Shown: positions 48,701 to 63,700 of the stretch, one piece after another
How the letters are laid out: each line of letters begins with the position of its first letter
Numbering within the stretch: the first letter of the stretch is position 1
Assembly: GCF_040954835.1 (NCBI RefSeq)
Contig: NC_090707.1
Location: forward strand, 24,322,570 to 24,386,569
Source of the DNA: Lepisosteus oculatus
Taxonomy: Eukaryota; Chordata; Actinopteri; Semionotiformes; Lepisosteidae
Direction of reading: 5' to 3'
Length of the DNA: 64,000 nt
Notes under the pieces: model-generated
What the model saw: only the letters and a program-made list of their open reading frames with translations
What the model was told of the DNA's origin: nothing
Databases searched by the model: none
Made by a program: the position numbers and the translations under genes

Positions 48701-51700
48701 CCTTTCAATAACCCCACTAATAACTGTTTTTCCTCTGTCATGGTTCCTTTAAAGCAAGCATAAACTAAAAATCACAGTAAAACAGGTATGCTGAACATAG
48801 TGAATTTCTATTAAGTAAGCTGCATATCACCAGCTCAACTAAAGTATGAAATAGCCCCTGTTCTCATCAGTTAAGACCATTTGTCTATGACCATTTCAAC
48901 TAGGTAAAAAAATATCCTTTTAGATTAAATACTTCTTAGACAGAGCCCTGCAAAGCTGACGCGATAGGATATACAATCCTAAAAAACACAAAATAAAAGT
49001 ACTTAGCCATATTCACCTTTGAGGCAAAAGCATATGCTGGGTTTTCTTTGCCAAGCAAGATAAGAATGAAATGAAATAAAGGCATTTTCAAATGACATCC
49101 TGGGTTTGGTATAATCAAAATACTGACCCTATTTTCCCCCATCGCAATCCATAAACCCAGAACTTTATTGCTTTCACAGAGTCTCCAAGTCACTTAGTGA
49201 GTCCAATGGGATTTCAACAGTAAAAAGCATACTAGAATGAAATGGAACTCAAGACTAGAAAGAGGAGAGAATTCTTTATGCACAGGGTTGCAGGAGTATG
49301 CAACAACATCCAGGCATTGTTGAAGCTGATATCAAGGCTTCCTTAAGAAAAACAGCTATCAAGACCCCTAAAATGAACCAATCACTTACGAGCAAACAAA
49401 ACATCTAGATAATAATGGCAGCCTCTCATTTGTAATCGTAAGTTCGGGCCTCCTACCCTTTTGGTTGTCATCCATGCTGCCAGTCAAAGCATCTCTCTGG
49501 CGTAGCAGCAGGCTGTGCGCCTCGCTCAGCTCTGCCAGCCGCCCCCTCAAAACCTCCAGCTCCTCCACCAGCCGCTGCTCCTCTCCTTCCTTCTGCTGCA
49601 CAGCCTCCTCCAGGGCTGCCTTTTCCACCACATAGCCCTCGAGCAGACCTGCCGGACAAGAGAGAGGCGAAGAGGGATGAGATCACGTCCACATTCAAAT
49701 AAAGCCTAATGCTCAATTTATATACATTCAAATTGAAGTACCAAACTGGAAATATTTGTAGCCTCACAATTGACTTACTCAGAGAAGACTGGTTTGAAGA
49801 ACAGAACATATTGTCATATACAAAACAGCTGTTCTGCAGCATTCCACAAAACATCTTTAACCCAAAAAAAATTCTCGTCTATCAGCAATTAAACCTGATT
49901 CAACTACTTCGATGTTAAATTGTCTCCTACAGAACCACAGTTTGATTAAAATCAAAAGCAACCTCTTACACAGCAGGTCTGAGAAATCACACATGCAAAC
50001 AGAACTGAGATGAAGCTTCTGTTTTGACAGTGAGAAAACAGGTGAAAGGCCCTTTCAGATCCCTCACCTTCTGCTTTATGCAGCTCTAGCTCCAGTTGGT
50101 TCTTGAGTGCAGCCTCCTGCTGCAGCTCCTGCAGCACTCTCTGATGATGGGTGACTAGCTGGGCAGTGTCCTCCTGGCCTTGACTGAACTCCTGCTCCAG
50201 GTGGGCCTGAACACCCTGGGTCTGCTCCAGCTGCAAAGCACAGCACACAACTCCCATCAAGACACAAAGCCCAGCCCCATCGCTGCACCTGGGCTACTGC
50301 AGAATAGCTCTTCAGGCAAATATTTGAAGGAGAGTGGCAAAGTCTATGCTTCTGTTTCTTTGGTTTAAATTTAAAAGTTAAGATTTACATGTGAAGAGGT
50401 AATGATGCAACTCATTAATAAATTTAAAATCCCAATTAAAAAAAATACAGTATGAACGTAATGAAATTAGGAAGGGAAATTAACCTAGAAAAACAGTTTG
50501 GGAGTTTGACGCTATATTTACATTCACCTTGGGTTGTAGACAATTTTAAGTGAAACCAAGTAAGGCATGAAAAGCAAAGAGTGCAGAGAAAAAAACATGC
50601 TAACTACCAATATCTCACTGCTTACAATCAACTCAGACAAAATAAGCTAGAAAAACTCTATGTGAAGTCTTAGATTTAACATATTTCCCTCCAGCAAGTG
50701 CTAAAATAACATGAAGCACTGAACATACACATACACTGAATGAATCCTTGAAATATAACATGTTATAAGTGATATTCCATGGTTGTACCTGTCTGTGGGA
50801 CTCGGCAACTAAGTCCAAGAGTTTTTCTACTGCCGAGTGTATACGATGACATACTTCCAGGACCACTTCTTCGTTCTCCCGATCAAGTTCTGGGCCAGTA
50901 AAGATGCTCTCAGACAAGCGCTGAGACAGCTCACAGCCCTCATCTGTCAGTGCTGACCACAGGCTTGAATTAGCCCCCATCTCACCAACAACACTCTCCG
51001 CTTCACCTAAGGAAGGATCAGGACAATGCTGAGCAACAGTATCACAATCAATCCTTTGTTCAGTCTCATGTCACCAGGTAACAACTGGTCTAAAATCCGA
51101 TAACTAGGTCACTGTCAGGATTAAAGTGTCTCCTGAATTTCAACTGGGCTTACAAATTCCAGCTCACTGTAGCTATGCCCTTAGAAATAGCTGTACAGAA
51201 CTTTATTCATGCAACTGAGACTAAAAAAAACTAAAACAGCAGTATTATAGACAATACAATTATTACGTTAATGTAATTACAGTATATCAGGTTTTAATCA
51301 GGTTTGTATTCTGGTTTAATCTCAAGCAAACCAAACCTTTCTCTTGCATGTCTCTGGTCCCCCACTGAGACCAGGCGGCTCCTGCTTTCTCAGCCTGACT
51401 TTCCTCTGCCAGCTCGTCACCGTGGCCCATGCACATTGCAATCTTTCTGCTGATGAGGTCTTCAGTGGCAATAGCGTTCTTCACTACTTCCAGCAACAGC
51501 TTCAATACTCGCTCATTGGCATCTTGTAGGTTATTCCTTAAATGGAGATAAACATCCAAGCCTTTAGCATACCAAAACACTAACTTTATACCCTTCACTC
51601 ACAGCAATATCTTTCTATACATCTCCAAGTATTTTTCATTAATGTAAAACTTCCAAAAAACAAGCCTTTTGCCTTCATGGGTAACCATTAGCAGCAGGCC

Positions 51701-54700
51701 ACACTTCAGCAATCAGGTTGTAGGCCCTCCACGTGGCATCTCCCTGTCCTTTACCGTTGCTCTGTGACGCAGCTCAGGTCAGCCCTCAGCATGGCCACCA
51801 GGTTATCCCCCTCCTCGTTTTCCCGCTCCCGCCGCTGCAAGAGGGTCTCCAGCTCCGAGTCTTTCGCCTCCATCTCCTTCTGCAGCACAGCCACCTCTTC
51901 TTGCAGCTGGGGCAGAGATAAAAGAGAGGCCAAGGACAAGAAGCCCGTCATCACACCTTTACCGCTGATTTCTGGTATCAGAGTCCCGTGGCAAAATATT
52001 ACAAGTTGCCATTTTTAAGCTGCGCAACCGACATTGTGTCCTTATTCAAGGCATCAGTCTAGTGAAGCTCGGTCTACCCCAGTAGACCCATTTTCTAGGG
52101 ATTAAACAGGCTGGCGAACTCGGCATAGCACGTTACGATTTCCATCTGTCTCTTTCAGTTTCAAGCACAAAAATAAAGCTCCTGCAATCTGCGTCAAAGT
52201 TATGTGGGCGTCTTTCCGCGAAGGAATACAACAATTTCTGAAAACCCTCGGACAACCATTGCAGCAGTAAGAAAAACAGCAGTTCTTTTTTCAAAAAGAG
52301 CCTGGAAAAAAAGCAGCTCCCAGAGGAATATTCCGTTCATGGCATTCGTAAGATCCTTGCCAACAATGTCTGTCCGGAACTGGCATGACCATTGCTTTGA
52401 ATTTTAGCAAAGTTTTTGAAAAACAAAAAACAGTTTTAAATTCTGGTAACCACCCTGTCTGACAAATCACACCTGACCAACTTGCTGTGTATTGCCACAA
52501 TGTTGCCATGACAATGGAGAGGGGGGAACAAGCTTCCCGGCTGGCACTAGATTACACTAGAGAGAAGGCGGTACAGTCAGCCAAACAATCTCCTGCTATT
52601 CTTTGCACAGTTCTGCTTTTTGAGTTGACAGCATTAAGGAAAAACCTATTTACAAATGCTGTGACATACTCCGCAACAAATTAAAACACAGGGCTGAGGG
52701 CACAGACTCTGGATTATTTCTTTTCAATATGAAGCATAGGGAACAAAAGATTTTAGCTTGCCTTGGGAATTTAGTCAAGCATTACCTGCTACAGATTACC
52801 CATATTAAGCAGATCAGGTGGGCAGCTGCGTCAGCATGCGCAGTCTGCAAAGGAAGAAGTAATAGTTTTATTCCATGCTTAAAAGAGAAGAGAAAACACG
52901 TTTCCCTTGTGATGCTTTCTTCAGATGTAAGGTCACCTGAAGAAGGCTTCACAGCCAAAACGTTGCGTTCTCTCTCTTCTCTTTTCAGCATGGAATAAAC
53001 CTATCACATTCTTCCTTTGCATATTAAGCAGATGTCATGTTAATAAGACCTGAGTGTAAAGATGATAAATTGCATTGTCAGTGGATAAATCTTTAGTAAA
53101 AGGATTAGCACATTCACAGTTCTCTGAAAAGAAAGTGTAAGCAACAGTACAAACAAGGATATCTTTTTATTTGCTTAACATCTAGCAACTATTAGTATAC
53201 AGCTATGATAGTATAGCAACTATTTCTAAATGATGTGAAACGTTTATACATTTGGTCTACCAAAACAAAGTTACTATATGCTCTATTTCAGTCCTTGTCC
53301 ACAGCCCATAAACCTTCCATGCCAAGCACGAGTGCACATCTGACAATTACTGTACGTCTCTCCAAAAAGCATGTCTGGACTTGTCTGAGGAACCAGAGAG
53401 TGAAACAAAGATGCTCTCAAAACCAAGAAAAAAAACACTTATAAAACTGGGACATATTCCTTATTAATATTACTATGAAGCTGCTAGTGCCTTTCACTGT
53501 TTTTAACTAAATGTGACTTGGGCTACATACAGCAGCTACAGTTACGTACAATATCATGTAGAAGCTAGTAGTGTTAGAAAATGTCAGTATACCTTTTAAA
53601 AGTAAACAGCAATTCTATCATTCAAATTTGAAAAGAAATAAGAGGATTTATAAAGCACATCCATTATTTATTGAACTGCCCTAATCTTTGTGCTACATTT
53701 ATGCTACAGAATCACTGCTCTTTCCAACAGTGAAAGAACAGGTCTCCGGTATCGTCATACGAGAAGGTTCCACTGTGCATGCACCTGTGGCCTACAACTG
53801 AACAACAAAAGACTGGCAAAAGATGACTAATGCCTCAAAACCACGTAACTGTTAAAAGAAGCCATTAAGATTTATTTCACCCATTACTTGTATAATCACA
53901 GCGGCCTGCTTCTGGAGCTTAGTTGTGAGCTGGTCCCTTTCCCCTCTGTGATCCTCGCCTCTCTGCTCATACGCTTCGAGCAATTTCACACTCTGCTGTT
54001 CAAGAGCAGCTCTCTTCTCATCTTCAAACTCCTCCTGTGAATTCAATAAGAATGAAAATTAAACAATGTGAATTCTAAGAAAACACTCAACCCTGAAGTT
54101 CTTTTGAGTGTAGCTGAAACCGTATACAAAAACGATCATCATAAACACCCATAAAGATGATCGCAGTTTTATTTTTCACATATGAATCATGAAATTATCA
54201 AAAGGGGGCTAGGCTGCCAAAGACCCTTCCAACTATAGCCAAAGATGTCAATTCCATGAATGAATTTATATGCTGGAACAAAACTACATCTGATAAACCT
54301 TGTGGAGCTCTACTTAAACTTTTACAAGGTCAGAAAACTTTTAAATTTGAGATTCTTTTGCTTGTATTATCAATTTCTATTTAAAACAGTTCACACACTG
54401 ACAAAGAGCTTCAGAATACATTAGCTTTGGTTGTTTTTTTTAACAAGACAAAAATTACATTTCCTTTAACCTTGTTGCTTGTCAAGTACAAAAAAACTGC
54501 TGAATTTTCCACTTATGGCAAAAAAATTAGTGCTTACACACTTACACTTACAAAGTTAAGGTAAACGCAACAGGTAATCGGTTTTAATTATACTGCATGG
54601 TGCCAAGACTAAGCACACAAAAAAGATGGAGCAAGCTCTAAGAACATTAGCAAGAACAGCACAAAATGAAATTATTAAGGCCTATCCCACATAATGTTGC

Positions 54701-57700
54701 TATTTCAGCAGTACCACCAACAGGAAACAACTGTGACCTAGACAACTGACACCAAAGGCTTTCTGAAGGATTTCTGTCCAGTAACATCTGCTACTACCAA
54801 GCGGCAGGTATACAGTTTAATTGGCTGTAGTACAATGGTTGTGGAAAAGAAATTTCCCATTTAACATTCACCTACACAAAATAAATTGGCCTCCTACTGC
54901 TACCGTGGTACAAATGTAATTAAGTGATATATTCCTCTCTACATGTTGCTTGGCAGACCTTGATCTGGGTGATCTGTTGCTCCAACAGTACTTCTGACTG
55001 GCACTTGAGCAGCTCCATCTCCTCCTGGAACTGCTGTTGCTGTCTTGTCATCTCCTCCTCCAGCTGCCTTTTCACCCTCTCTAGTTCCCCTGCCGAGGTA
55101 CTGGAGAGCTCCTGAAAAAAAAAAAACTCATGAGTTTCTAAACCCCCAACTGCTACACTGGAACATGTCTAAAGAGCAAGCAGAGCGGTCCTGGAGCTGA
55201 AAGGAAAGAAAGGATTGTAAAATATTGTTACAGGCGGAGGTAGGTCTTTCTAGGCATCTATTCCCAACAGGCAATGCCTAACTACTAACTAGTCTAATAC
55301 CTAACTAGGGACAATATTTCCACTTTCTAGAGCTTCAATTCAAGGGATGTTTACTTAGTTTTGATGGGTGAGACACACTGATCAAAAGAATCTTCTGGTT
55401 TATCTTAGTTCATTAAATTCTGGGTAAATGATTAAGAGTTAATTAGCATTCCAGAAACCATATAAGATCAAGACAAAGAAAGAGAGGAGACAGACAGATG
55501 AAACTTGAAGCTAGTGCCTGGTGAGAGTCCCTTCTTTATAATCATCCAAAAATTATTGGAGCCAAAGTATTAGAATCTTTCTAAGAGAGCTAGCCATTCT
55601 GTAGCTTTTAGTGAAGAATCCCATGGTTTAAAACAGTCTCTCGGTAAATTTCAGAATAGGGAAATAGGCTTCCATTTATTTTATATTATCTGGGTTAGAG
55701 AAAGATTTAATTATAGATTGTATTCTACTTAATTTAGAAGGCCTCTGTAGGCATTGTTTAGGAGCCAAATACTTGGTAGGGGTTTTATGGGTGACCTAGA
55801 CATAGGTCTCTGAAATGCCTTGTCTTTAAAACTTGAAAAATAACACTGTGTTGTATGTTAAGTGCCACCGTCATTGTTAATATTTGTTTAACCAAGTGTG
55901 CCTGAATTATTATTTTCACCAAAGCTGTGCCAGAGCAACACTTTGCGTGACTATCTTTCTTTTTTTCAGCATGGAATAAACCTATTACTTGTTCCTTTGT
56001 AACTATACTATGCTCAGGTATATTCCTTGCAGAATTCTTTACAAGCTGGAGGTTATGATCAATTTTACTTATTGATTTATCCACTCGGTCAAGTCATTTT
56101 TGTAGCTTTTAGTGTAACATTTTAGTGTAAAGTAACTACCATCCTGGGGTTTTGAATTCCTTAAAACACTTTTTCCTAGAGTTTTACACCAATCTCTAGC
56201 ACAAAATAGTCACAAGCTACAAACAAAAGCACCTATACATGGATGTTTTTTAAAACTAACAAGAATGTGTTAAGCATGACTTGATCATTCATGACTGAAC
56301 ACAACACTCAAGTGACTGTTGTATAAATACTGAAATATGATTGGATGCATAGTTAACTTGATTAAATCAAACCCGATCAGACCTAACCTGATGAAAATCA
56401 AAAATGAAAAGCCACAGAAAAAATCACTACGCTGCCCAATGAGAAATGCCTTCATTGGGTTGGAGGTTAGACTATTTGCACAGTATCACTCAATGCAGAA
56501 CCAAGTCCTCTTTAGCAGTGAGTCAAAGAGTTTTGGAATGATAGGAGATGGGCAGAACAATTTGGTAAATGTGTAAAACTGACCAGTCAATGAGGAGGTC
56601 AAAGTGTGCTGGTACAGGTAGGAATATCAAGTAACTATGATAATCTGACTCCACAGCACTAAACTGATCCAAGTACCTGGATCACACTTGCTGCCCTTCC
56701 TGTGGGCTGGTCCCATTGTAACAATCCAGCGGGCTCCAGGAGAGCAATGGAACAAGACATCTGCACCCTGGTGCAAAGCAGTTCACAATGTAGAGCTCGT
56801 ATTGCTTCCAGTGGTGCACACACTATTAGACAATATTAATTGTAAACCCCTTGCAGATGTCAAATGTTAATCAGTGCAATTAATTTTAATTGAACAAATG
56901 ACTTACAAATGTCTGTGCAACTGTTAGAAAAGATTGCTATTTTTCCTGATGATTGAAATTTGCTGCAGTTATAATTTGATATTACATTTGATGCTCGTGA
57001 AATAATTACAATTACACACCAAGTATCAAAAACACCACTGTCTTGTAATTTTAAAAAATGTATTAAAACAACCAATTGAGCCATTTTAACAACTTACATG
57101 ATTTTTACATAGTAAAAACACTCAACAGACACCAGATGTGGTCAGTCAGTAATGTCACCGTTGCTGAGTTTAGATAAAATAATTATTTTTGAGTGCTATG
57201 ACATTACAGGACCAAAATTGTATAGTACACAACAGACCAAGTCTTGCTACACTGTGACCAGCCTTTGCCAACAAATGTCCTTAGTTTGCACAGCTATGAC
57301 TCCTTTAACTTACCAAGGGCACTTGGTACAGCGTATACAATTAGTTACAGCTGCATACATTTTTCCATTATGTACTTATTCTGCTACAGATACAGGGGAG
57401 GGGGTCTTGCAATGTGAAAAAAAGGAAAATAATCAAATAACCCTTTTGGGAGAATGAACTGTCCCTCTCCTTTTTATGCTGGATCAAGAAAATAAAATGG
57501 ATGTGGGGAAAAACAATCTTGTGATTTCAACATTTCCCAGCTAGTGTTTCCTGGATATACTGTACTATATAATGCAAGAACACCAGAGAAAGATTCAAAA
57601 GTCTTTGAAAATCTATAAAAATTAACAGAAAATCAGAATTAAGAACTTAATTCACCTTATTAGTAATGGGACTCTAACCCCAGTAACTTACTTTGCAGTC

Positions 57701-60700
57701 ACATTAAAATAACATTAAAACTATAGTTTGAAGCACTTCAAATTATGCATCATATTAAGCGATGTAGCAGTTTATGGTTCCCTACAAAATGCATCTTGGA
57801 AAGCAGTCTACTGAATGGCCCCCAACCTCCCAAGCCCACACTCCACCCCAAGTGACCTGGAGCTGCAGCTCATGGTGAGCCTTCAGCGTGTCGATGTCTT
57901 GAGCTAGCTGCTGTGCAAGATGCTGCTCATGGCGGCGTCTCTCCAGGCTGTGCAGCTCACTGAGCTCCTGCAGGGCCTTGCTGTGCTGCTCCTCCAATGC
58001 CTGCACCTCCTCTCGCAGTGCCTCCAGAGTTTGGCCCCTCTCTGCCTCCAGGCACTGCTGCTGATCGCTCAGGGCTGTGGCCAGCTCTGCCTGCACAAAC
58101 ACAGAAGACCTGGATAAGGGTCCAACACCTGGCAACACATGTAGTCAAGGAAGAGATCGAATTCTTACAGGACTATTTTAGGGTTTTGCATTCACAGTTA
58201 AGAATATCTAACTCTAAAGTAATGGGCATCACAACCTCTTAAGTCTAACGTCTTTGCATTACGGGCTAGACTAAATAACAGTCCACTAGAAATTGGAAAA
58301 ATGTGTCATCGCAGCAAAAAATCTTACAACTTCAAAAGGTCTACAAGACCCAGTCTGGTCAACCATCACAGCTGTAGGCCACACAAATCTATAAGGGGTG
58401 TAATGGGGTCATATTGTATCATTGGCCTTGGCCAAAAGCAAGCCCAGAAATCAGGACATATCACATAAAATTAAAAAAAGAAAAATAAAGCTATCCATTA
58501 GCATAAAATCAGTACAAACTTTAAATCGTGTAAACTGATTTGTTAATTAGTATGTTTGGAGAGTTACCATTTAACGTCTGTACCTACAAATTTGATGAGC
58601 TTGCTTAGGCACACTAAACAAAATTGACCTCAATTCCAAAAAGCATCATAAAGGCTTTAGTAAGCTGTTCTTGAACCTTAAACACTCTTTTCAAGCTTCT
58701 GACTAGGTTAATGTTTTATTCAATTATTTCATAATTGAATTGGAAATAACCATGTTAAGAGCTTTAGATATAGGCTGACATCTAATCTTCTTAATCCACC
58801 TTCTAATTAAAAAAGGAGCAAATATTCTGAAGGCAGAGCTACTGTACTAATGGGGTTGAAACATTACCATACTGAAAACCTGACTGTGAAAAGAAAACCT
58901 CACTCTATCAGAAAAAAATTGAGTTAACTTATCAAGGAACAGTTACTTTTTAAACGATATGTTAAATAGAAAAATATCTTGAAAGCCATCTGTATGGTAA
59001 CAGAACATTAGTTAAAAACATTTTCTAGAAAGACGAATACACGTATGAAAGTGCTGAATAACATTTCCTCATCTTTCAGAAGACTTAAAAGCACTATTTC
59101 ATAAAACATATTGCATCAAGTTTAAATGGGATACTTTTACCAGTCAATTAAGACATGTTTAGAGAGCTGTTCAACATAGCATCTGGCACTGCAAAAAAAA
59201 AACCTCTAGTAATCAGATTTCAACTAAATCTAAAAATGTATATTTTAAGTCAAACCTGGGCTATTAACACTTTTCCCTGAGCAACTAGCTTATATTTGTA
59301 GTGCTTGTTATATTAGAGATTTTCAAGTAACTAGATACTGTATAGTACAAACTGTTCCACTGTTATGTTAGTACAAAAAACAAAGTGATTATGCCTCAAC
59401 AAAATATTGAATATGTGGTCTTAGTGCTTTTTTGTATGGCTAAAAGTGCTTATTTTACATAGAATAGTGAGAGGCTTTCGGTCATGTCCTCCTATTGTGT
59501 ATTAATACTATATTAACACAGTAAAACAAATTCATAGCACTTGCACCGATTTTCCAACTTGGGTAATGGTGCCATTATGCAAATCTTGTAATCAACTCTG
59601 AAACAACCTGTTCTTAGCTATTGCATAAAATCAAATATGCAATATAGCATTCTTAAATTTACAGAAAATAAATTAAACATAGGAGACCCAACACTGTACT
59701 GAGCAGTAATTAAACTGATCAAAACCTGCACAATTTGTGCAAAAAAGTGCAAGATATTCAGAGGATGCAGGAGGTGAAGTTTACTCAACCATGGAAAGAG
59801 TTCACACTACAGTATGTTATTTACATATCAAACACAAGCATTGTATAACGCCAATTCTATTACAGAACCTAAGTGAGATTTTATGTACAAGACATCTTGC
59901 ATTAGTTAGTAGGAGAGAGAAATTAATTTACATATTCCTCTCCTGAAAAAAATCACAAAGACGGTTTGAGATGTATATAGTGTAATAAATGTACAGTTAA
60001 TGAAAAAAGTTACCTTGTGAGCTTCTTTCAGCTCAGCCGCCATAGCTTTGAATTTGTCTATGTGAACCTGAGCCAGCTCCTTCCTCAGCTCTTCTGTGGC
60101 AGATGTCATCTGCACCTGGTGTTCTGCTCTCAGCCTCTCCAGCTCTACAGTGTGGTCCTTCTCTCTCTCCCGCTCACTCTCGGCAAAGTGAGTCTTCAGG
60201 TCCTGGAGAGCCTGCTCTTTTTCATTCCGGATGCACTGAATCTCTGCCAAGTAAGTGGACTCCAAAGTGTCCATGTTGGACAACATCCTGGCCTCCAGCT
60301 CGTCCTTCTCAGCCTTGTGTTTGGCCAGCAGCTCTGCCTCTAAAGCCTCAAGCTCTGCCTGATGCCTCTCTTTCAAGTCCTTCTGAAGCTGATGTGCATT
60401 CTTTAGCTCCTCTAACTGGTTACAAAAATGTTCTTGCAGTGATGACTTTTGTGCTTCTAGGTCTTGTACATGCTTAACCTTCAGCTCATTAAGAACAGCC
60501 TCCTGTTTAAGGGCAAACTCTTCTCTCAACTGATTTTCCTTTTCCTGGAACCTACAGACAAGAATATGAAAACAGTACTAAAAAAGATACTCTGCAAAGG
60601 CAAGTCACAGGTGAAAACCAGCCTAATAATAATAATTCCTTCCACTTACACAGGTAATGGGGAACCCCCTCCACCACCAATGTGCAGCCCCCATCTGGAT

Positions 60701-63700
60701 GATGCAATGGCAGCCATATAGTGCCAGAACGCTCACAACACATCAGTGATCAGTGGGGAGGAGAAGAGTGATGCAGCCAATTCATAGATGGGGATTTTTA
60801 GGAAGCCATGACTGGTAAAGGCCAATGGGAAATTTAACCAGGACGCCAGGGTAACATCCCTACACTTTTAAAGAAAAACTCTGACTATACAGAGTCAGGA
60901 CGTTGCCTTTACAGTGTCCCCGTCACTATACTGGGGCATTAGGACCCACACAGACCCCAGGGTTAGCGCTCCCTGCTGGTCCCACTAATACCTCTTCCAG
61001 CGGCAACCTTAGCTTTTCCCAGGAGGTCTCCCATCCAGGTACTGACCAGGCTCACACCTGCTTAGCTTCAGTGGGTTGCCAGATGTGAGGTGCAGGGTGA
61101 TATGGCTATTGGCTAGTCTATAGTCTATAGTACATCAGATTGTTTGACTGCTGTACCAGACAGTTCTTATTTTGGTTAACTGTTAAATTTCATATTAAAG
61201 AATTTGTTCTCCAACAAAAATACAACAAAGGCATTTAGGGAAACCTGTTGGATCTGAAACAGAAATTTAAATCTACTTTATGGTTTAGACAATAAAAACT
61301 TAGCAGGTCAAATACTACCATACTATAAAAACACCACGGAGCAGTGGGTCTGCCATGATCTTACTTGCTCTGTGCCTCCTGCAACTTGGCTTCTGTCTGC
61401 TCTTGCAGGGCAGCATTCAGTTCTCTGAGCTCCTCTGCCATCGTCGCTCTGGCAGTGCTGAGCTCACTGTCATACTGTGCTTGGATCTTGTGTCGGACAG
61501 CAAGGATATGGGGATTCTGCTCAGTCTCCAGGCTGTGATGGAGATGCTGCAGTTGCCTGTGCTCTTCCTCAAGCTGCTCTTCCAAGCGGTTCACCTCTTC
61601 CTCTCTGGTCTGAAGCTCCTTCCTCAAGGCCTCTCTCTCTTCCTTCCACAGGCATTCCAACTCTTCTCCGAGAGCAACGAGACGCTCCTCCGCCTGAGCC
61701 TGCAGCTCCTCCCTCTGGCGCTGCAGCTCTTCCTCCTTCTGCCCCAAGAACTGCCTCGTCACCATCTCACCTTCCTCTCTCCTGGCCTCTTCCACCTTGC
61801 GCTGGAGCTCCTCCAGAGAATCCTGCTTAACCTTTTTAATTAAAAAACATTAACCACAGTAAACAATTTATATCCATGAACACCAGCTCACTACCACAGA
61901 GCAGCATTTCTCAACTGGTGTGCTATAGCACAAAGAAGGGCCATCAGTGTGCCAAGCTGATGGTGTGCCACAGCGTTTTGGAGAAAAGTTACACATGAGA
62001 AGAATAATAAATTATACATATTAGTTTGGCAGAGTAATCTAGGTCTCAAAGTGCACATCTGGTATAAAAACAAGACAGAATCCATGCTCTTAAACTCTAG
62101 AAGTAGGAATAGTGTAGTACGAGTGTATTTTCCATCTGAAACCAAATTAGCAAGAGCTCCATGTTTCGTGGTTATCAGTTCCCAACAGAGTAAGGTGACA
62201 ATGACAATTAGTGGGAAATTCAAATAAAATATTATAGGTTGTTCTTAATAATGTGCTTGTGATGGCGATTTGTGTAAGGGGAGGGGACAGTGTGCCGCAA
62301 ATTTGAGAAAAAAAGAGAACTACCATCCCCATCCCCACAAAGCATTGTTGCTCTGAAAGCTGTCCCCATTGACTAGTAGCTCCTACATAGAGCATACTTA
62401 ATAGCATTAATCTGAAACATTCTTCATTTTACACTTAAAATGTAACATACAAATCCACACAGATAAGCAAATGAGGTTCTCATACCAGCATTTGAAAGTT
62501 GCAATAGGCCATGATACAATGTTTGCTTTGATCATTCAAGCCAGCTTCAAGATCATAAAAGAAATTGAAGTTAAACAATGATGTGTTTTTGGAATTTGCT
62601 CATGACTGAAAAGTGACTTGCATAAATACTTCATCACCTTCTTAATGAGAGTTGATTGGCACAAGTAATGAAGCAACAGTTTCAAGATTGGTGAAAATCA
62701 AGAACAAAAGAAATGCATTTTTGCAACATGTTGGAGGCTGGACTGAGCATGTATATTGGTCGGTGAACATCCAACAAAATGTTACAGATCTGAGAGAGTG
62801 TCATGAAACCTCGTTAAGATCAATGGGGAGGTCCAAGTGTGACAGCTGGGACACTCAATAATGCTCCATACAATTACCTGCTCTACAGCTTGTTTTTGAA
62901 GTTCCTTATATTTTTCACCAACACTCTTCAGGTTTTCAGCATGTTCTTCCTTCAGAAGGGCAATCTGCCTTTCCAGCTGCTGAACTTGCTCCCTCTCCAA
63001 ATTAAGGTGTGCAAGGCTGAGAGAGTGTTCTTCATTAAGAGCACGAACCCGCTGTGCCACCTCTGCCTCTACCTGCCGAGCTACATCCTGGGCACTCTGA
63101 AGACGCAGCTTTGTTATTTCTGCAGGGAAAACACCAACGGTCAATGGAAATGTACCTCTGTGCATGCAAACCAATAATACTGAAACACCAGATTCAAGAT
63201 AAACATTTAAAGAGTATTAAGTAAAGTTTATTATGTACCAACCCAATGTATCCTTTTTAAAATTTATGAATTTACAGAAGATCTAAGGTCATGTTTGATG
63301 CCAATTGTATGATGTATTCAAGTCAGGTAATTCATCAAGCGATTAAACAGCTATTGTGTTCACCAATATGTTGAGTACACACATACAAACAGCTACCACA
63401 GGTTTGTGGTGATGGACTGTGAAGTTATTCAATTGGTTTTTCAGATTCAGTTAATTTATTGGACAATGCAGACTGCAAAACAAATGTGCACCAACATGCA
63501 TCCCTAAAGACAGGTCAACCTCTCATAAGATGGTACACTGTTCAATTAACTGTGTATTGACTAATCTTTAAGTTTTCAAAACGTTAGCTCTCAACACAAG
63601 CAGATAGTTTAGTTTTAGGAGTCGGTTATATTTTGATGGTGAAACAGGAAAGTTTTTGCAAACCAAATGCACTAATAAAAAAAAAATCAACAAACACAAA

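Noticed and set aside
4353..56000. CRISPR-like array suggested by recurring 20-80 bp motifs
   Set aside because: Copies are kilobases apart, not regularly spaced, and occur inside eukaryotic introns; they are dispersed retroposons.
61355..61843. 162-codon plus-strand ORF, Leu-rich and resembling a membrane protein
   Set aside because: Exact antisense of PCNT exon 3; its leucines are complements of Glu/Gln codons.
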